Made by a program: the position numbers and the translations under genes. The notes beneath the pieces are model-generated. The model saw nothing but the letters and a program-made list of their open reading frames with translations. It did no database searches and was not told the origin of the DNA. Shown in pieces: positions 35,236-43,834 of a stretch of 64,000 bases of DNA. The stretch spans positions 33,486-97,485 of the forward strand of contig CAWCRU010000040.1 of NCBI GenBank assembly GCA_963798075.1, written 5' to 3'. The stretch's first letter is position 1; every line of letters begins with the position of its first letter. Source of the stretch: DATAOG01 sp963798075 (GTDB lineage Bacteria; Pseudomonadota; Alphaproteobacteria; Geminicoccales; Geminicoccaceae).

Positions 35236-36438
35236 CTACGAATCGAACCACTGGCCGATCAGGGCCGGGTCGGCCTTGATCTCCTCGTACTGGTACTGCA
35301 CGAACTGCATGGTGGCGTCGGCGTAGGGCTGATCGCGCGCCGCCTCCTTGAGCCCGCGTTCGGCGAGGTCGAGGGTCATCCGCAAGGCCACGTAGTGCGG
35401 CGTGCTGAAGCCCGCCCGCGCGCAAAGGCCGGCGAGGCCGCGGCGGTCGCCGCCATAGAGCAGCCTTCGCGTGTGCTGCGGGGCGGCGTGCGCGAGCAGG
35501 GCCATGCCGGCCTCGAAGCGGCTGATCTCACCGTCGCGCACGAAGGCAAGCAGGTCCTCGGGCTCGAGGTCGCCGCCCACCAGGCGGTCGCGCACCTCCC
35601 TCTCGACCGAGCGTTCGCTATGCTCGCGGGCGACGATGTTGATCGTGGCGCGCTCGCGGGTCGCGGCCATCAGCCGGCGCGCGTCGTCGGCGCTCATCCG
35701 ACGCTGCCGCACCAGCTCCCAACCCAGCCGGTCGCCGATCGCGCCCACCATCTGGTCGACCAGCTCGTAGGGCAGCACCGGGCGCCGGACCAGCCGCTCC
35801 TGCACGGCCTCGTCGGTCCGGTAGTCCTCGGCCATGCGGGTCAGCGTCGCGGCCGAGATCTTGGCGCCCGCGTTGCCGACCAGGCGGGTCACGACCTCGG
35901 CGGCGCCGGTCGCGACGAGGTTGTCGGAGAGAAATTCCGAAAGATGCTCGCGGCCGGCGACCGCGAGGGCATATTGCATGGCGTGGGTGCGGACGATCTC
36001 GACCAGCTCCTCGTCGCTCAGCACCGGGCTGCGCTCGAGCACCGGCCGGGCGATCTCGATGTCGTCGTGCGCCATCCGCATGGCGACGTCGTGCGGCAGG
36101 TTGGGGCTCGCGGCCAGGGTTTCGGCGAGCGACTGGCGGACGTTCTTCTCCAGGTCCTTGACCAGCAGCTGGAGCACGGAATCGGCGAGCGACCTGGTTT
36201 TGCCCGCGATCAGGCTGTCGTACTGTCGACCGAACTTGGCCGCGAGCGCGACGCGGGCGGCGGCCGAAGCGTTGCTGCGGAGCTGGTGGACGTCGGCAAT
36301 CGACAGTCCGGGCGCGGCGGCCGCAACCGCGGCCTGACCCGCCTGCGCGCCGCGCTCGAGCAGTTGAGCGCGCCGCCGGCCGGCGATTTCGCCGGCGATG
36401 CCGACCTCGGACGCAGGCTGAGCCGCTGGCGCTGTCAT
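35236..36438 (-). CDS. DUF2336-family protein
   Basis: A 400-residue helical protein with HEAT-like repeats, matching a family largely restricted to Alphaproteobacteria. Recognisable parts are LLVKDLEKNVRQSLAETLAASPNLPHDVAMRMAHDDIEIARPVL and SPVLSDEELVEIVRTHAMQYALAVAGREHLSEFLSDNLV. No signal peptide or membrane helix. Function unknown; family members have been linked to cell-envelope or second-messenger processes only loosely. Confidence 0.82.
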   Translation of the reverse strand: MTAPAAQPASEVGIAGEIAGRRRAQLLERGAQAGQAAVAAAAPGLSIADVHQLRSNASAAARVALAAKFGRQYDSLIAGKTRSLADSVLQLLVKDLEKNVRQSLAETLAASPNLPHDVAMRMAHDDIEIARPVLERSPVLSDEELVEIVRTHAMQYALAVAGREHLSEFLSDNLVATGAAEVVTRLVGNAGAKISAATLTRMAEDYRTDEAVQERLVRRPVLPYELVDQMVGAIGDRLGWELVRQRRMSADDARRLMAATRERATINIVAREHSERSVEREVRDRLVGGDLEPEDLLAFVRDGEISRFEAGMALLAHAAPQHTRRLLYGGDRRGLAGLCARAGFSTPHYVALRMTLDLAERGLKEAARDQPYADATMQFVQYQYEEIKADPALIGQWFDS

Positions 36439-36528
36439 CTCGTCCTCGTGCTTGCGGATGGGCGCTTGCTTGCAGAGCTGGCGGCCGCCCCTGCCGGGAC
36501 GCGGCGCGCCGGACGCGAGCCGTGATTT

Positions 36529-37008
36529 GTGACCGACGTGGAGTTAAGGTTCTCTTTGCCTCGCGAAGCGGGATCGCCGCCGAGGATGACCCAGGGCGCC
36601 GCCGACATCCTGCGCGGCGTCGCGCGCGCGCTCGCGGCCGCCGATCAGGCGGTCGTGGCCGAGCTGCCGCTCGGCAATGGCCGGCGGGCCGATCTGGCCG
36701 CCCTCGACCGGACCGGCCTGATCACCCTCATCGAGGTCAAGGCGAGCCGCGCCGACTTCCTCGCCGATCGCAAGTGGCGGGCGTATCTCGACCATTGCGA
36801 TCGTTTCTACTTCGCGGTCGCGGACGGCTTCCCGCTCGAGCTGCTGCCGCCGGCCGAGGGCCTGATCCGGGCCGACCGCTACGCCGCCGAGATCCTGCGC
36901 GAGGCGCCGCGCCGCACCCTCGTCGCCGCACGCCGCAAGGCGCTGCTGATCCGCTTCGCGCGCGCCTCGGCCGGCCGCCTGCAAGCGCTCCTGGATCCGC
37001 CGCTCTGA
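36529..37008 (+). CDS. MmcB-family DNA repair protein
   Basis: A 159-residue protein starting at GTG 36529. It has a PD-(D/E)xK-like core: ELPLGNGRRADLAALDRTGLITLIEVKASRADFLADRKW, with the D...ExK residues of a nuclease site. It matches the alphaproteobacterial MmcB family (DUF2251-like), reported as SOS- or damage-related. It is divergent from the DUF2336 gene. Confidence 0.8.
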   Translation: MTDVELRFSLPREAGSPPRMTQGAADILRGVARALAAADQAVVAELPLGNGRRADLAALDRTGLITLIEVKASRADFLADRKWRAYLDHCDRFYFAVADGFPLELLPPAEGLIRADRYAAEILREAPRRTLVAARRKALLIRFARASAGRLQALLDPPL

Positions 37009-37012
37009 GTGC

Positions 37013-37030
37013 AGCCCGCCGAGGCGGGCT
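37013..37030. terminator. Hairpin between convergent mmcB-like and nudC genes
   Basis: AGCCCGC and GCGGGCT form a compact stem around CGAG, directly between the two convergent stop codons. No clear T-run, so this is only a candidate bidirectional terminator. Confidence 0.45.
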
Positions 37031-37944
37031 CAGGTCGCCGGCGCCTCGAACAGCCAGTCCTCGATCAGGTGGCGGGCGATCGAGTCGGAATTGGGCAACT
37101 GGACGGGGCGGCGCTCGGGGTCGATCAGCTGCGCGCGCGTGTACCAGCCGGCATCGACCAGCTCCTCCGGATCGATGCGCAGCTCGTCACTCTTCGCGGT
37201 CGCGCGAAAACCCAGCATCAAGGACGCCGGAAACGGCCAGGGCTGCGACGAGCGGTAGCGGACGTCCTCGAGCTCGATGCCTGCCTCCTCGTAGATCTCG
37301 CGCCGGACCGTCTCCTCGAGCAACTCGCCGGGCTCGACGAAGCCGGCAAGGGTCGAGTACATGCCGGCCGGAAAGCGCGCCGAGCGCCCGAGCAGGCAGC
37401 GCTCGCCGAATTCGGGGTGCGCATGGGTCACGAGCACGATCACGGCCGGATCGCTGCGCGGGAAATGCTGCGCTGCGCAGCTCTCGCAGCGCCGGAGGTG
37501 GCCGCCCTGATCGCTCGTCGTCGGGCCGCCGCAGACGCCGCAGAACCGATGCCGGCTGTGCCAGTGGGCGAGGGCGCGGGCGTAGGCGAGCCAGCCCGCC
37601 TCCTGCGCCGGCAGCCGGGCGCCGACCGCCCGCACCTCGACGAACCGGCCGCTTGCGGGGGCCGCGCGTGCGAGCTCGGCCGCGAACAGGCCGACACCGC
37701 CCTGCTCGCCGAGGAAGATCGCGGTCTCGGGCAGGGGCTCGCCGAGCTCGGCCACGGTGAGGAGCAGGACCGACGGCTGGTCCTCGGCGCTCACCAGCAC
37801 CTCGAGGCCCGACATCAGGAGCACCCGCGTCCCGGCCTCGGCGCGGCGCTCGCCGAGCCAGGCGGCGTCCAGCCGGCGATGGGCGGCGCGATCGAAGCCG
37901 GCGCCGCTGTAGCGATGCGGCGGTGGATTGGACAGGGGGGCCAT
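37030..37944 (-). CDS. nudC: NAD+ diphosphatase NudC
   Basis: A 304-residue Nudix hydrolase that cleaves NAD(H) and removes NAD caps from RNA. It has a zinc ribbon with CGVCGG...CESC, a Nudix box GFVEPGELLEETVRREIYEEAGI with the REIYEE core, and the NADH-specific SQPWPFPASLMLGF motif 15 residues later. Start MAPLSNPPPHRYSG. The upstream open extension crosses the SRP RNA promoter region and is unlikely to be translated. Confidence 0.95.
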   Translation of the reverse strand: MAPLSNPPPHRYSGAGFDRAAHRRLDAAWLGERRAEAGTRVLLMSGLEVLVSAEDQPSVLLLTVAELGEPLPETAIFLGEQGGVGLFAAELARAAPASGRFVEVRAVGARLPAQEAGWLAYARALAHWHSRHRFCGVCGGPTTSDQGGHLRRCESCAAQHFPRSDPAVIVLVTHAHPEFGERCLLGRSARFPAGMYSTLAGFVEPGELLEETVRREIYEEAGIELEDVRYRSSQPWPFPASLMLGFRATAKSDELRIDPEELVDAGWYTRAQLIDPERRPVQLPNSDSIARHLIEDWLFEAPAT

Positions 37945-38046
37945 GGCCGCTCCTTGCTGCACGCCTGCACTGTATGTCAAGCCGCGAGCGCCACCAACGG
38001 GTTGCGCCCGGCCGGCGCGGGTGCCGCATCGGGCTCGAGCTGCGCC

Positions 38047-38075
38047 TTGCGCTCGGCCGGGGAAAGCCCGATATT
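38047..38075 (+). promoter_or_regulatory. Promoter of the SRP RNA gene
   Basis: TTGCGC (38047-38052) and GATATT (38070-38075) are separated by 17 bp, a good sigma-70-type spacing. The predicted start, about 7 bp downstream, falls at 38082, where the folded RNA begins. Confidence 0.6.
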
Positions 38076-38081
38076 GGCCTT

Positions 38082-38178
38082 GGGGAGCTGGCGGCGGACG
38101 GTCCACTCGCCAACCCGGTCAGGTCCGGAAGGAAGCAGCCGTAACGAGCTCGGGCCGGGTCGCAGTGCCAGCTCCCTT
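38082..38178 (+). ncRNA. ffs: Signal recognition particle RNA, small bacterial type
   Basis: The conserved Ffh-binding core reads GGTCAGGTCCGGAAGGAAGC followed by AGCCGTAA, including the GGAA tetraloop and the two symmetric internal-loop sequences. The ends pair: GGGAGCTGGC (38083-38092) with GCCAGCTCCC (38167-38176). This gives a single hairpin of about 97 nt with no Alu domain. It lies 41 bp before dnaX, a common arrangement in Alphaproteobacteria. Confidence 0.95.
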
Positions 38179-38218
38179 TGCCCGTCTCACTGCGGACCCG
38201 TCGCCGGGGCCAGGTCCG

Positions 38219-39922
38219 ATGTCCGAGCGCGCCGCCGAACCCGCCACCAGCCTGCTCGATCCTGGCGGTCAGCGCACCGCCGCCTATCGGGTGCTCGCGC
38301 GGACCTATCGGCCCCAGCGCCTGTCGGAGCTGATCGGTCAGGCGCCCCTGGTCCGGACCTTGACCAACGCGCTGCGCACCGGCCGGATCGCACACGCGTT
38401 CCTCTTGACCGGCATCCGCGGCGTCGGCAAGACCACGACTGCCAGGATCATCGCCCGCGCGCTGAACTGCATCGGCCCCGACGGTCGGGGCCAGCCGACG
38501 CCCGAGCCCTGCGGGGTCTGCGCGCCGTGCGTGGCGATCGCCGAGGGCCGCCACATCGACGTCCTCGAGCTCGACGCCGCGACCCGTACCGGCATCGACG
38601 ACGTCCGCGAGCTGGTCGAAAGCGTGCGCTACGCGCCGACCTCGGCCCGCTACAAGGTCTACATCGTCGACGAGGTCCACATGCTGTCGACGCAGGCCTT
38701 CAACGGGCTGCTCAAGACGCTCGAGGAGCCGCCGCCGCAGACCATCTTCATCTTTGCCACGACCGAGGTGCGCAAGGTCCCGCTGACCGTGCTCTCGCGC
38801 TGCCAGCGCTTCGATCTGCGGCGGGTCGAGAGCGAGCGCCTGGGCCAGCATCTTGCCGAGATCGCAGCCAAGGAGCGGGTCGCGGTCGAGCCGGGCGCGC
38901 TGGCGCTCCTGGTGCGCGCGGCCGAGGGCTCGGTGCGCGACGGACTGTCGCTGCTCGATCAGGCGATCGCGCTCCACGGGACCGATGCCAAGGCCCCGAT
39001 CACCGCGGTCCAGGTCCAGGACATGCTGGGTCTGGCCGATCGCAGCCGCGTGCTCGAGCTGTTCGAGCAACTCGTGCGGGGTGACCTCAAAGGGGCGCTG
39101 GACGGCTTGGGCAAGCTCTACGACCTCGGCACCGAGCCCGAGGCGGTGCTGCAGGACCTGCTCGAGATCAGCCACTGGCTGACCCGGATCAAGGTTGCGC
39201 CCGAGGCCGCCTCGGCGTTCGGGGTGGCGGCGGCGGACGCCGGCCGCGGCAGCGCTCTGGCCGAGCAGCTGAGCGTGCCGCTGCTCGCTCGCAACTGGCA
39301 GATGCTGCTCAAGGGTCTGGAGGACGTGCGGCAGGCGCCGAGCCCCTTGCTGGCGGCCGAGATGGTGCTGGTGCGGCTCGCCTACGTCGCCGAGCTGCCG
39401 CCGCCCGCCGAGCTCGCGCGTCGGCTGGCGGGCGGCGGCGAGCGGCCGCCGGCACCGACGCGCTCAGGGGGTCAGGCAGCTGCCGCGACGGCGCCGTTCG
39501 CGATCGCCGAGCCGGCGCCGGCGCCGTTCGAGGGGCCCGAGGTCGAACCGGCGCAGCCGGCGTCCTTCGCCGAGGCGGTCGATCTGTTCCGCCGGCTCGG
39601 CGAGCCGATGCTGCACGGCTGGCTGTATCAGGCCGCCCATCTGGTGCATTTCGAGCCCGGCCGGATCGAGCTGCAGCTCGGCGCCGGCACGCCTGCCGGC
39701 CTGTCCGGCCGGATCGCCGCCGCGCTCGGCCGCTGGACCGGTCGCCCCTGGCTGGTGAGCGTCGGCGCCGATGGCGGCGCCGCGGCGCCGACGCTGGCCG
39801 AGCAGGCAGCGGCCGCCAGGAGCGAGCGGATCGACAGTCTCGCGAACGATCCGCGGGTCAGGCCGATTCTCGAGAGCTTTCCCGGGGCCCGGATCGTCGA
39901 CGTGCGGTCGGCCGCGGACTGA
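38219..39922 (+). CDS. dnaX: DNA polymerase III subunit gamma/tau
   Basis: A 567-residue clamp-loader ATPase. Walker A is LLTGIRGVGKTTTARIIARA, the zinc module is EPCGVCAPC, Walker B is YKVYIVDEVHMLS, and the SRC motif is VLSRCQRFDLRR. The C-terminal tau-type region contains a Pro/Ala-rich linker (about residues 405-450). No slippery A-run for the shorter gamma form was noticed. ATG 38219 is preferred because upstream codons overlap the SRP RNA. First gene of dnaX-ybaB-recR. Confidence 0.95.
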   Translation: MSERAAEPATSLLDPGGQRTAAYRVLARTYRPQRLSELIGQAPLVRTLTNALRTGRIAHAFLLTGIRGVGKTTTARIIARALNCIGPDGRGQPTPEPCGVCAPCVAIAEGRHIDVLELDAATRTGIDDVRELVESVRYAPTSARYKVYIVDEVHMLSTQAFNGLLKTLEEPPPQTIFIFATTEVRKVPLTVLSRCQRFDLRRVESERLGQHLAEIAAKERVAVEPGALALLVRAAEGSVRDGLSLLDQAIALHGTDAKAPITAVQVQDMLGLADRSRVLELFEQLVRGDLKGALDGLGKLYDLGTEPEAVLQDLLEISHWLTRIKVAPEAASAFGVAAADAGRGSALAEQLSVPLLARNWQMLLKGLEDVRQAPSPLLAAEMVLVRLAYVAELPPPAELARRLAGGGERPPAPTRSGGQAAAATAPFAIAEPAPAPFEGPEVEPAQPASFAEAVDLFRRLGEPMLHGWLYQAAHLVHFEPGRIELQLGAGTPAGLSGRIAAALGRWTGRPWLVSVGADGGAAAPTLAEQAAAARSERIDSLANDPRVRPILESFPGARIVDVRSAAD

Positions 39923-39956
39923 CGCCAACCCACCCGAGCCCGAAACGGGAGCTACC

Positions 39957-40280
39957 ATGAAGAATCTCGGCAACATGCTGAAGGAAGCCCAGAAGCTGCA
40001 GAGCCGGATGGCCGAGATGCAGGCCAAGCTGGACGGGATCGAGGTCGCGGGCGGCGCCGGCGGCGGCATGGTGAGCGTGACCCTGAACGGCAAGGGCGAG
40101 ATGCGCAAGCTCAAGATCGACCGCTCGCTGGTGGACCCCGCCGAGATCGAGATCCTCGAGGATCTGGTGGTCGCGGCGTTCAACGATGCCAAGGCCAAGG
40201 TCGAGGCGCATGTCCAGGACGAGATGGGCAAGCTCACCGGCGGCATGAACCTGCCGGCCGGCCTCAAGCTGCCGTTCTGA
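39957..40280 (+). CDS. YbaB/EbfC nucleoid-associated protein
   Basis: A 107-residue dimeric DNA-binding protein. It contains MKNLGNMLKEAQKLQSRMAE and EVAGGAGGGMVSVTLNGKGEM, the family's signature. It lies between dnaX and recR, its usual place. RBS CGGGAG lies 6 bp before the ATG. Confidence 0.95.
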   Translation: MKNLGNMLKEAQKLQSRMAEMQAKLDGIEVAGGAGGGMVSVTLNGKGEMRKLKIDRSLVDPAEIEILEDLVVAAFNDAKAKVEAHVQDEMGKLTGGMNLPAGLKLPF

Positions 40281-40287
40281 TCGAGAG

Positions 40288-40911
40288 ATGGTCGCGCGCC
40301 CGCTCGAGGAGCTGATCCAGCTGCTGGCCAAGCTGCCGGGCCTCGGGCCGCGCTCGGCGCGGCGGGCGGCGCTGCACCTGCTCAAGCAGCGCGAGACCTT
40401 GATGCAGCGCCTGGCGGTGGCGCTCGGCACCGCCGCCCGGGACGTCCGCCAATGCCCGCTCTGCGGTAATCTCGATGCCGGCGAGCCCTGCTGGATCTGT
40501 GCCGATCCCGAGCGCGACGGCGGCCTGATCTGCGTGGTCGAGGAGGTCGACGATCTCTGGGCTCTCGAACGTTCCGGGCTGTTCAAGGGGCGCTATCACG
40601 TGCTCGGCGGCACCCTCTCGGCGCTCGACGGCCGCGGGCCTGAGCATCTCGGCATCGACCGCCTGCTGCGCCGGATCGAGCGCGACCCGGTCACCGAGGT
40701 GATCCTCGCGACCAGCGCCACGGTCGACGGCCAGACGACCGCGCACTACCTCGCCGAGCGCCTGGCCGCGAGCGGTCCGGGCCCGGTCGTGACCCGCCTG
40801 GCCCACGGCGTGCCGATCGGCGGCGAGCTCAACTACCTCGACGATGGCACGCTCGGCGCCGCGCTCAGGGCGCGCCGGCCGATCCGGGGCGGCGCCGCCG
40901 ATCGCGCTTGA
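40288..40911 (+). CDS. recR: Recombination mediator RecR
   Basis: A 207-residue protein of the RecFOR repair pathway. It has a helix-hairpin-helix (LAKLPGLGPRSARRAALHLL), a four-cysteine zinc finger (CPLCGNLDAGEPCWIC), and a Toprim domain (ICVVEEVDDLWALERSGLFKG ... HVLGG). Eight bases follow ybaB. Confidence 0.96.
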   Translation: MVARPLEELIQLLAKLPGLGPRSARRAALHLLKQRETLMQRLAVALGTAARDVRQCPLCGNLDAGEPCWICADPERDGGLICVVEEVDDLWALERSGLFKGRYHVLGGTLSALDGRGPEHLGIDRLLRRIERDPVTEVILATSATVDGQTTAHYLAERLAASGPGPVVTRLAHGVPIGGELNYLDDGTLGAALRARRPIRGGAADRA

Positions 40912-40950
40912 CCGCAGGGCGGCGAGTTCCTAGGTGTCGGCGCCCGGACC

Positions 40951-41481
40951 ATGACACCGACCACGATGGCCCCGCTCGAGATCCTGGAGGCGCCCGATCG
41001 GCGCCTGACCACGGTCTGCGCGCCGGTCGAGCGGATCGACGGCAAGCTCCTCGGCCTGCTCGACGCCATGCTCGAGACCATGTACGCGGCGCCCGGGATC
41101 GGCCTCGCCGCCCCCCAGGTCGGCGTGCTCAAGCGGGCGTTCGTGATCGACCTCGGCCAGGACGGCGAGCGCGCGCCGCAGTTCGTGATCAATCCCGAGC
41201 TGCTGTGGCGCTCCGAGAGCATGACCGCCGCCGAGGAAGGCTGCCTCAGCCTGCCCAAGCAGTTCGGCGAGGTCGCCCGCGCCGACGAGGTCCGCGTGCG
41301 CCACCTCGATCGTCGCGGCAAGACCCGGGAGATCGCTGCCGAGGGCCTGCTCGCGCGCTGCCTGCAGCACGAGATCGACCATTTGAACGGCGTCCTGTTC
41401 GTCGACCACCTCTCGGCGCTCAAGCGCACCATGATCCTGCGCCGCCTCGCCAAGGCCAAACGCACCCGCGAGAGCGCTTGA
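40951..41481 (+). CDS. def: Peptide deformylase
   Basis: A 176-residue metalloenzyme removing N-formyl groups from new proteins. All three motifs are present: GIGLAAPQVG, EGCLSLP and QHEIDHLNG, supplying the Cys and two His metal ligands and the catalytic Glu. It precedes fmt, its functional partner. Confidence 0.96.
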   Translation: MTPTTMAPLEILEAPDRRLTTVCAPVERIDGKLLGLLDAMLETMYAAPGIGLAAPQVGVLKRAFVIDLGQDGERAPQFVINPELLWRSESMTAAEEGCLSLPKQFGEVARADEVRVRHLDRRGKTREIAAEGLLARCLQHEIDHLNGVLFVDHLSALKRTMILRRLAKAKRTRESA

Positions 41482-41571
41482 GGTGGTGGGCGCAGGGACC
41501 GCCGCCCTTGGCAAGCCGGACGGCCGTCCGTATCAGTCGGGGCTGACGGCGCGCTTCGAATCGGGAGAGGG

Positions 41572-42513
41572 ATGGTCGCCATCGGGGATCCGTCGCTGCG
41601 GCTGGTGTTCATGGCCACGGCCGGCTTTGCGGTGCCGAGCCTCGAGGCGCTCGCGCGCGGCCGGCACGCGCTGGCCGGGGTCTACACCCAGCCGGCCCGG
41701 CCGGCGGGCCGCGGCCTGCGCGCCCGACCCGGCCCGGTCGAGCTCGCGGCCCGGCGCCTGGGCCTGCCGATAGCCTCCCCTGCCCGCCTGCGCGAGCCGG
41801 ACGTGCAGGCCGAGTTTGCAGCCCTCGGTGCCGACCTCGCGGTGGTCGCGGCCTACGGGCTGATCCTGCCGCAATCGATGCTCGACGCGCCCCGGCTCGG
41901 CGCCATCAACCTGCACGCATCGCTGCTGCCGCGCTGGCGCGGCGCGGCGCCGATCCAGCGCGCTCTCCTGGCCGGCGACGCCGAGACCGGGATCACCATC
42001 TTCGAGATGCGAGCGGCCCTCGACAGCGGCCCGATCCTGGCGATGGAACGCGTTCCGATCGCCCCGGACAGCACCGCAGAGAGCCTGCATGACCAGTTGG
42101 CGGGGCTCGCGGCGCGCATGGTCCGACCGGTGGTCGACGATCTCGCGGCCGGCCGCCTGCGAGCGCGGCCGCAGCCGGAGGCGGGCGTGACCTATGCCGC
42201 CAAGATCGAGAAGGCCGAAGGCCGGCTGGACTGGAGCCGGCCGGCGCAGCTGCTCGAGCGCCAGCTGCGCGCGCTCAACCCCTGGCCCGGCTGCTGGACC
42301 GAATTCGAAGGCCAGCGCCTGCTCGTGCTCGCGGGCGAGGTCGCGGCCGGTCGGGGGCGGCCGGGCGAGGTCCTGGACGAGCATCTGCGGATCGCCTGTG
42401 GCGAAGGGGCGCTGCGGCTCGTCCGCCTGCAGCGGGCCGGCGGCAGGCCGCTGGCCACCGACGTCTTCCTGCGCGGCTTCGCGCTGCCGGTCGGCAGCCG
42501 GCTCGGCCCCTGA
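41572..42513 (+). CDS. fmt: Methionyl-tRNA formyltransferase
   Basis: A 313-residue enzyme that formylates initiator Met-tRNA. It has VVAAYGLILPQSML, the formyl-folate site INLHASLLPRWRGAAPIQRALLAGD, and the C-terminal tRNA-binding domain beginning near TYAAKIEKAEGRLDW. The start overlaps nothing; the stop overlaps truA by one base (TGATG). Confidence 0.95.
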   Translation: MVAIGDPSLRLVFMATAGFAVPSLEALARGRHALAGVYTQPARPAGRGLRARPGPVELAARRLGLPIASPARLREPDVQAEFAALGADLAVVAAYGLILPQSMLDAPRLGAINLHASLLPRWRGAAPIQRALLAGDAETGITIFEMRAALDSGPILAMERVPIAPDSTAESLHDQLAGLAARMVRPVVDDLAAGRLRARPQPEAGVTYAAKIEKAEGRLDWSRPAQLLERQLRALNPWPGCWTEFEGQRLLVLAGEVAAGRGRPGEVLDEHLRIACGEGALRLVRLQRAGGRPLATDVFLRGFALPVGSRLGP

Positions 42514-43250
42514 TGCCGCGCTACAAGCTCGTGCTCGAGTACGATGGCGGGCCGTTTCGCGGCTGGCAGCGGCAGGCGGACGCCCTCTCGGTCCAGGCGA
42601 GCCTGGAGGCGGCGGTTCTGGCGTTCTGCGGCGAGGCCGTGGAGGTGGTCGGCGCCGGCCGCACCGACGCCGGCGTGCACGCGAGCGGTCAGGTCGCGCA
42701 TCTCGATCTGACCCGCCCGGTCTCGGTCGCGACGCTGCGCAACGCGCTCAACCATCATCTCCGGCCGCAGCCGATCGTGGTGCTGGAGGCGGCTGCGGTC
42801 GCCCCCGACTTCCACGCCCGCTTCTCGGCGACCATGCGCCACTACCGCTACCGGATCGCCAATCGCCGGCCCCCGCTCGCCCTCGAGCGCGGCCGCGCCT
42901 GGCAGGTGCCCTGCCACCTGGATGCCGAGATCATGCACGAGGCCGCCCAGCGCCTTCTCGGCCACCACGATTTCACGAGCTTCCGGGGCGCGCTCTGCCA
43001 GGCCAGATCGCCGGTCAAGACGCTCGCCGGGCTGGCGGTGGTCCGGAGCGGCGAGCAGATCGAGATCGGCGCCAGGGCGCGCTCGTTCCTGCATCATCAG
43101 ATGCGCAACATGGTCGGCACGCTCAAGCTGATCGGCGAGGGGCGCTGGCCGGTGTCCCGGATCGAGGCGGTGCTGGCGGCGCGCGATCGCGCGGCCGCGG
43201 GGCCGACCGCCCCCGCCTGCGGGCTCTGTCTGACCCGCGTCGACTATTGA
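42513..43250 (+). CDS. truA: tRNA pseudouridine(38-40) synthase TruA
   Basis: A 245-residue enzyme modifying the anticodon stem-loop. The catalytic aspartate is in GAGRTDAGVHASGQ; also YKLVLEYDGGPFRGWQRQ, RHYRYRI and FLHHQMRNMVGTL. Last gene of the plus-strand run, and it converges on the membrane-protein gene after 8 bp. Confidence 0.96.
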   Translation: MPRYKLVLEYDGGPFRGWQRQADALSVQASLEAAVLAFCGEAVEVVGAGRTDAGVHASGQVAHLDLTRPVSVATLRNALNHHLRPQPIVVLEAAAVAPDFHARFSATMRHYRYRIANRRPPLALERGRAWQVPCHLDAEIMHEAAQRLLGHHDFTSFRGALCQARSPVKTLAGLAVVRSGEQIEIGARARSFLHHQMRNMVGTLKLIGEGRWPVSRIEAVLAARDRAAAGPTAPACGLCLTRVDY

Positions 43251-43258
43251 GCGGCGGG

Positions 43259-43819
43259 TCACATCAGACGCTCGGCCGACAGATTGATCGCGGTGTTGAG
43301 GATGAGGTCGACCAGCACCAGGAGCAGGGCGATCCCGCCGGTGGTCTCGAGGGCGGCGCGGGTCACGAACCACTGATAGAACAGGATCGCGCCGGTGACG
43401 AGCAGCAGGATCAGGCCGTCGACCAGTCCCGGCATCATGAGCTCGAGCATGAGCGCGCTCAGAAACACGCCCACCTGCAACACCGAGGCCCAGTTCAGCG
43501 CGATGATCAGGGCCACATAGTTGCGGCTGAGGCCGAGCAGCTGGGTCAGCAGCACCGCCGCCAGCGGGAACGCGGCCCAGCTCAGCCCATAGGCCACGAT
43601 CTGCACGAGCGCCGCCCAGCCGAGGTCGAGGGGTCCCGGGCGGGCGTCGAGCTTCTCGGCGACCAGCAGGGCAAAGCCCGGCGCGACCAGCACGGCTGCG
43701 AAGAAGGAGCGCCAGAAGCCGTCGACCGAGAGGTTGAAATGCCGCATGCCGGATTGATCGAGGAAAGCCAGTCGGTAGGCGCCGTACAGCGAGTGCAGCA
43801 CCTCCTTACGGTCGGGCAT
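43259..43819 (-). CDS. Multi-pass membrane protein of unknown function
   Basis: A 186-residue protein with about five hydrophobic helices and a short cytoplasmic start (MPDRKEVLHSLYGAYRLAFLDQSGM). I do not recognise the family. It follows dapE by 15 bp in the same direction, and a small membrane protein in this position is common near dapE in related bacteria, to my recollection. It resembles YIP1-like proteins in general pattern only. Confidence 0.7.
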   Translation of the reverse strand: MPDRKEVLHSLYGAYRLAFLDQSGMRHFNLSVDGFWRSFFAAVLVAPGFALLVAEKLDARPGPLDLGWAALVQIVAYGLSWAAFPLAAVLLTQLLGLSRNYVALIIALNWASVLQVGVFLSALMLELMMPGLVDGLILLLVTGAILFYQWFVTRAALETTGGIALLLVLVDLILNTAINLSAERLM

Positions 43820-43834
43820 CGGGGCGGTCCGGCA

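Noticed and set aside
35220..35260. GGTTCGATTCG, resembling a tRNA T-loop
   Set aside because: It encodes the last residues of the DUF2336 protein (QWFDS), and no cloverleaf can be formed around it.
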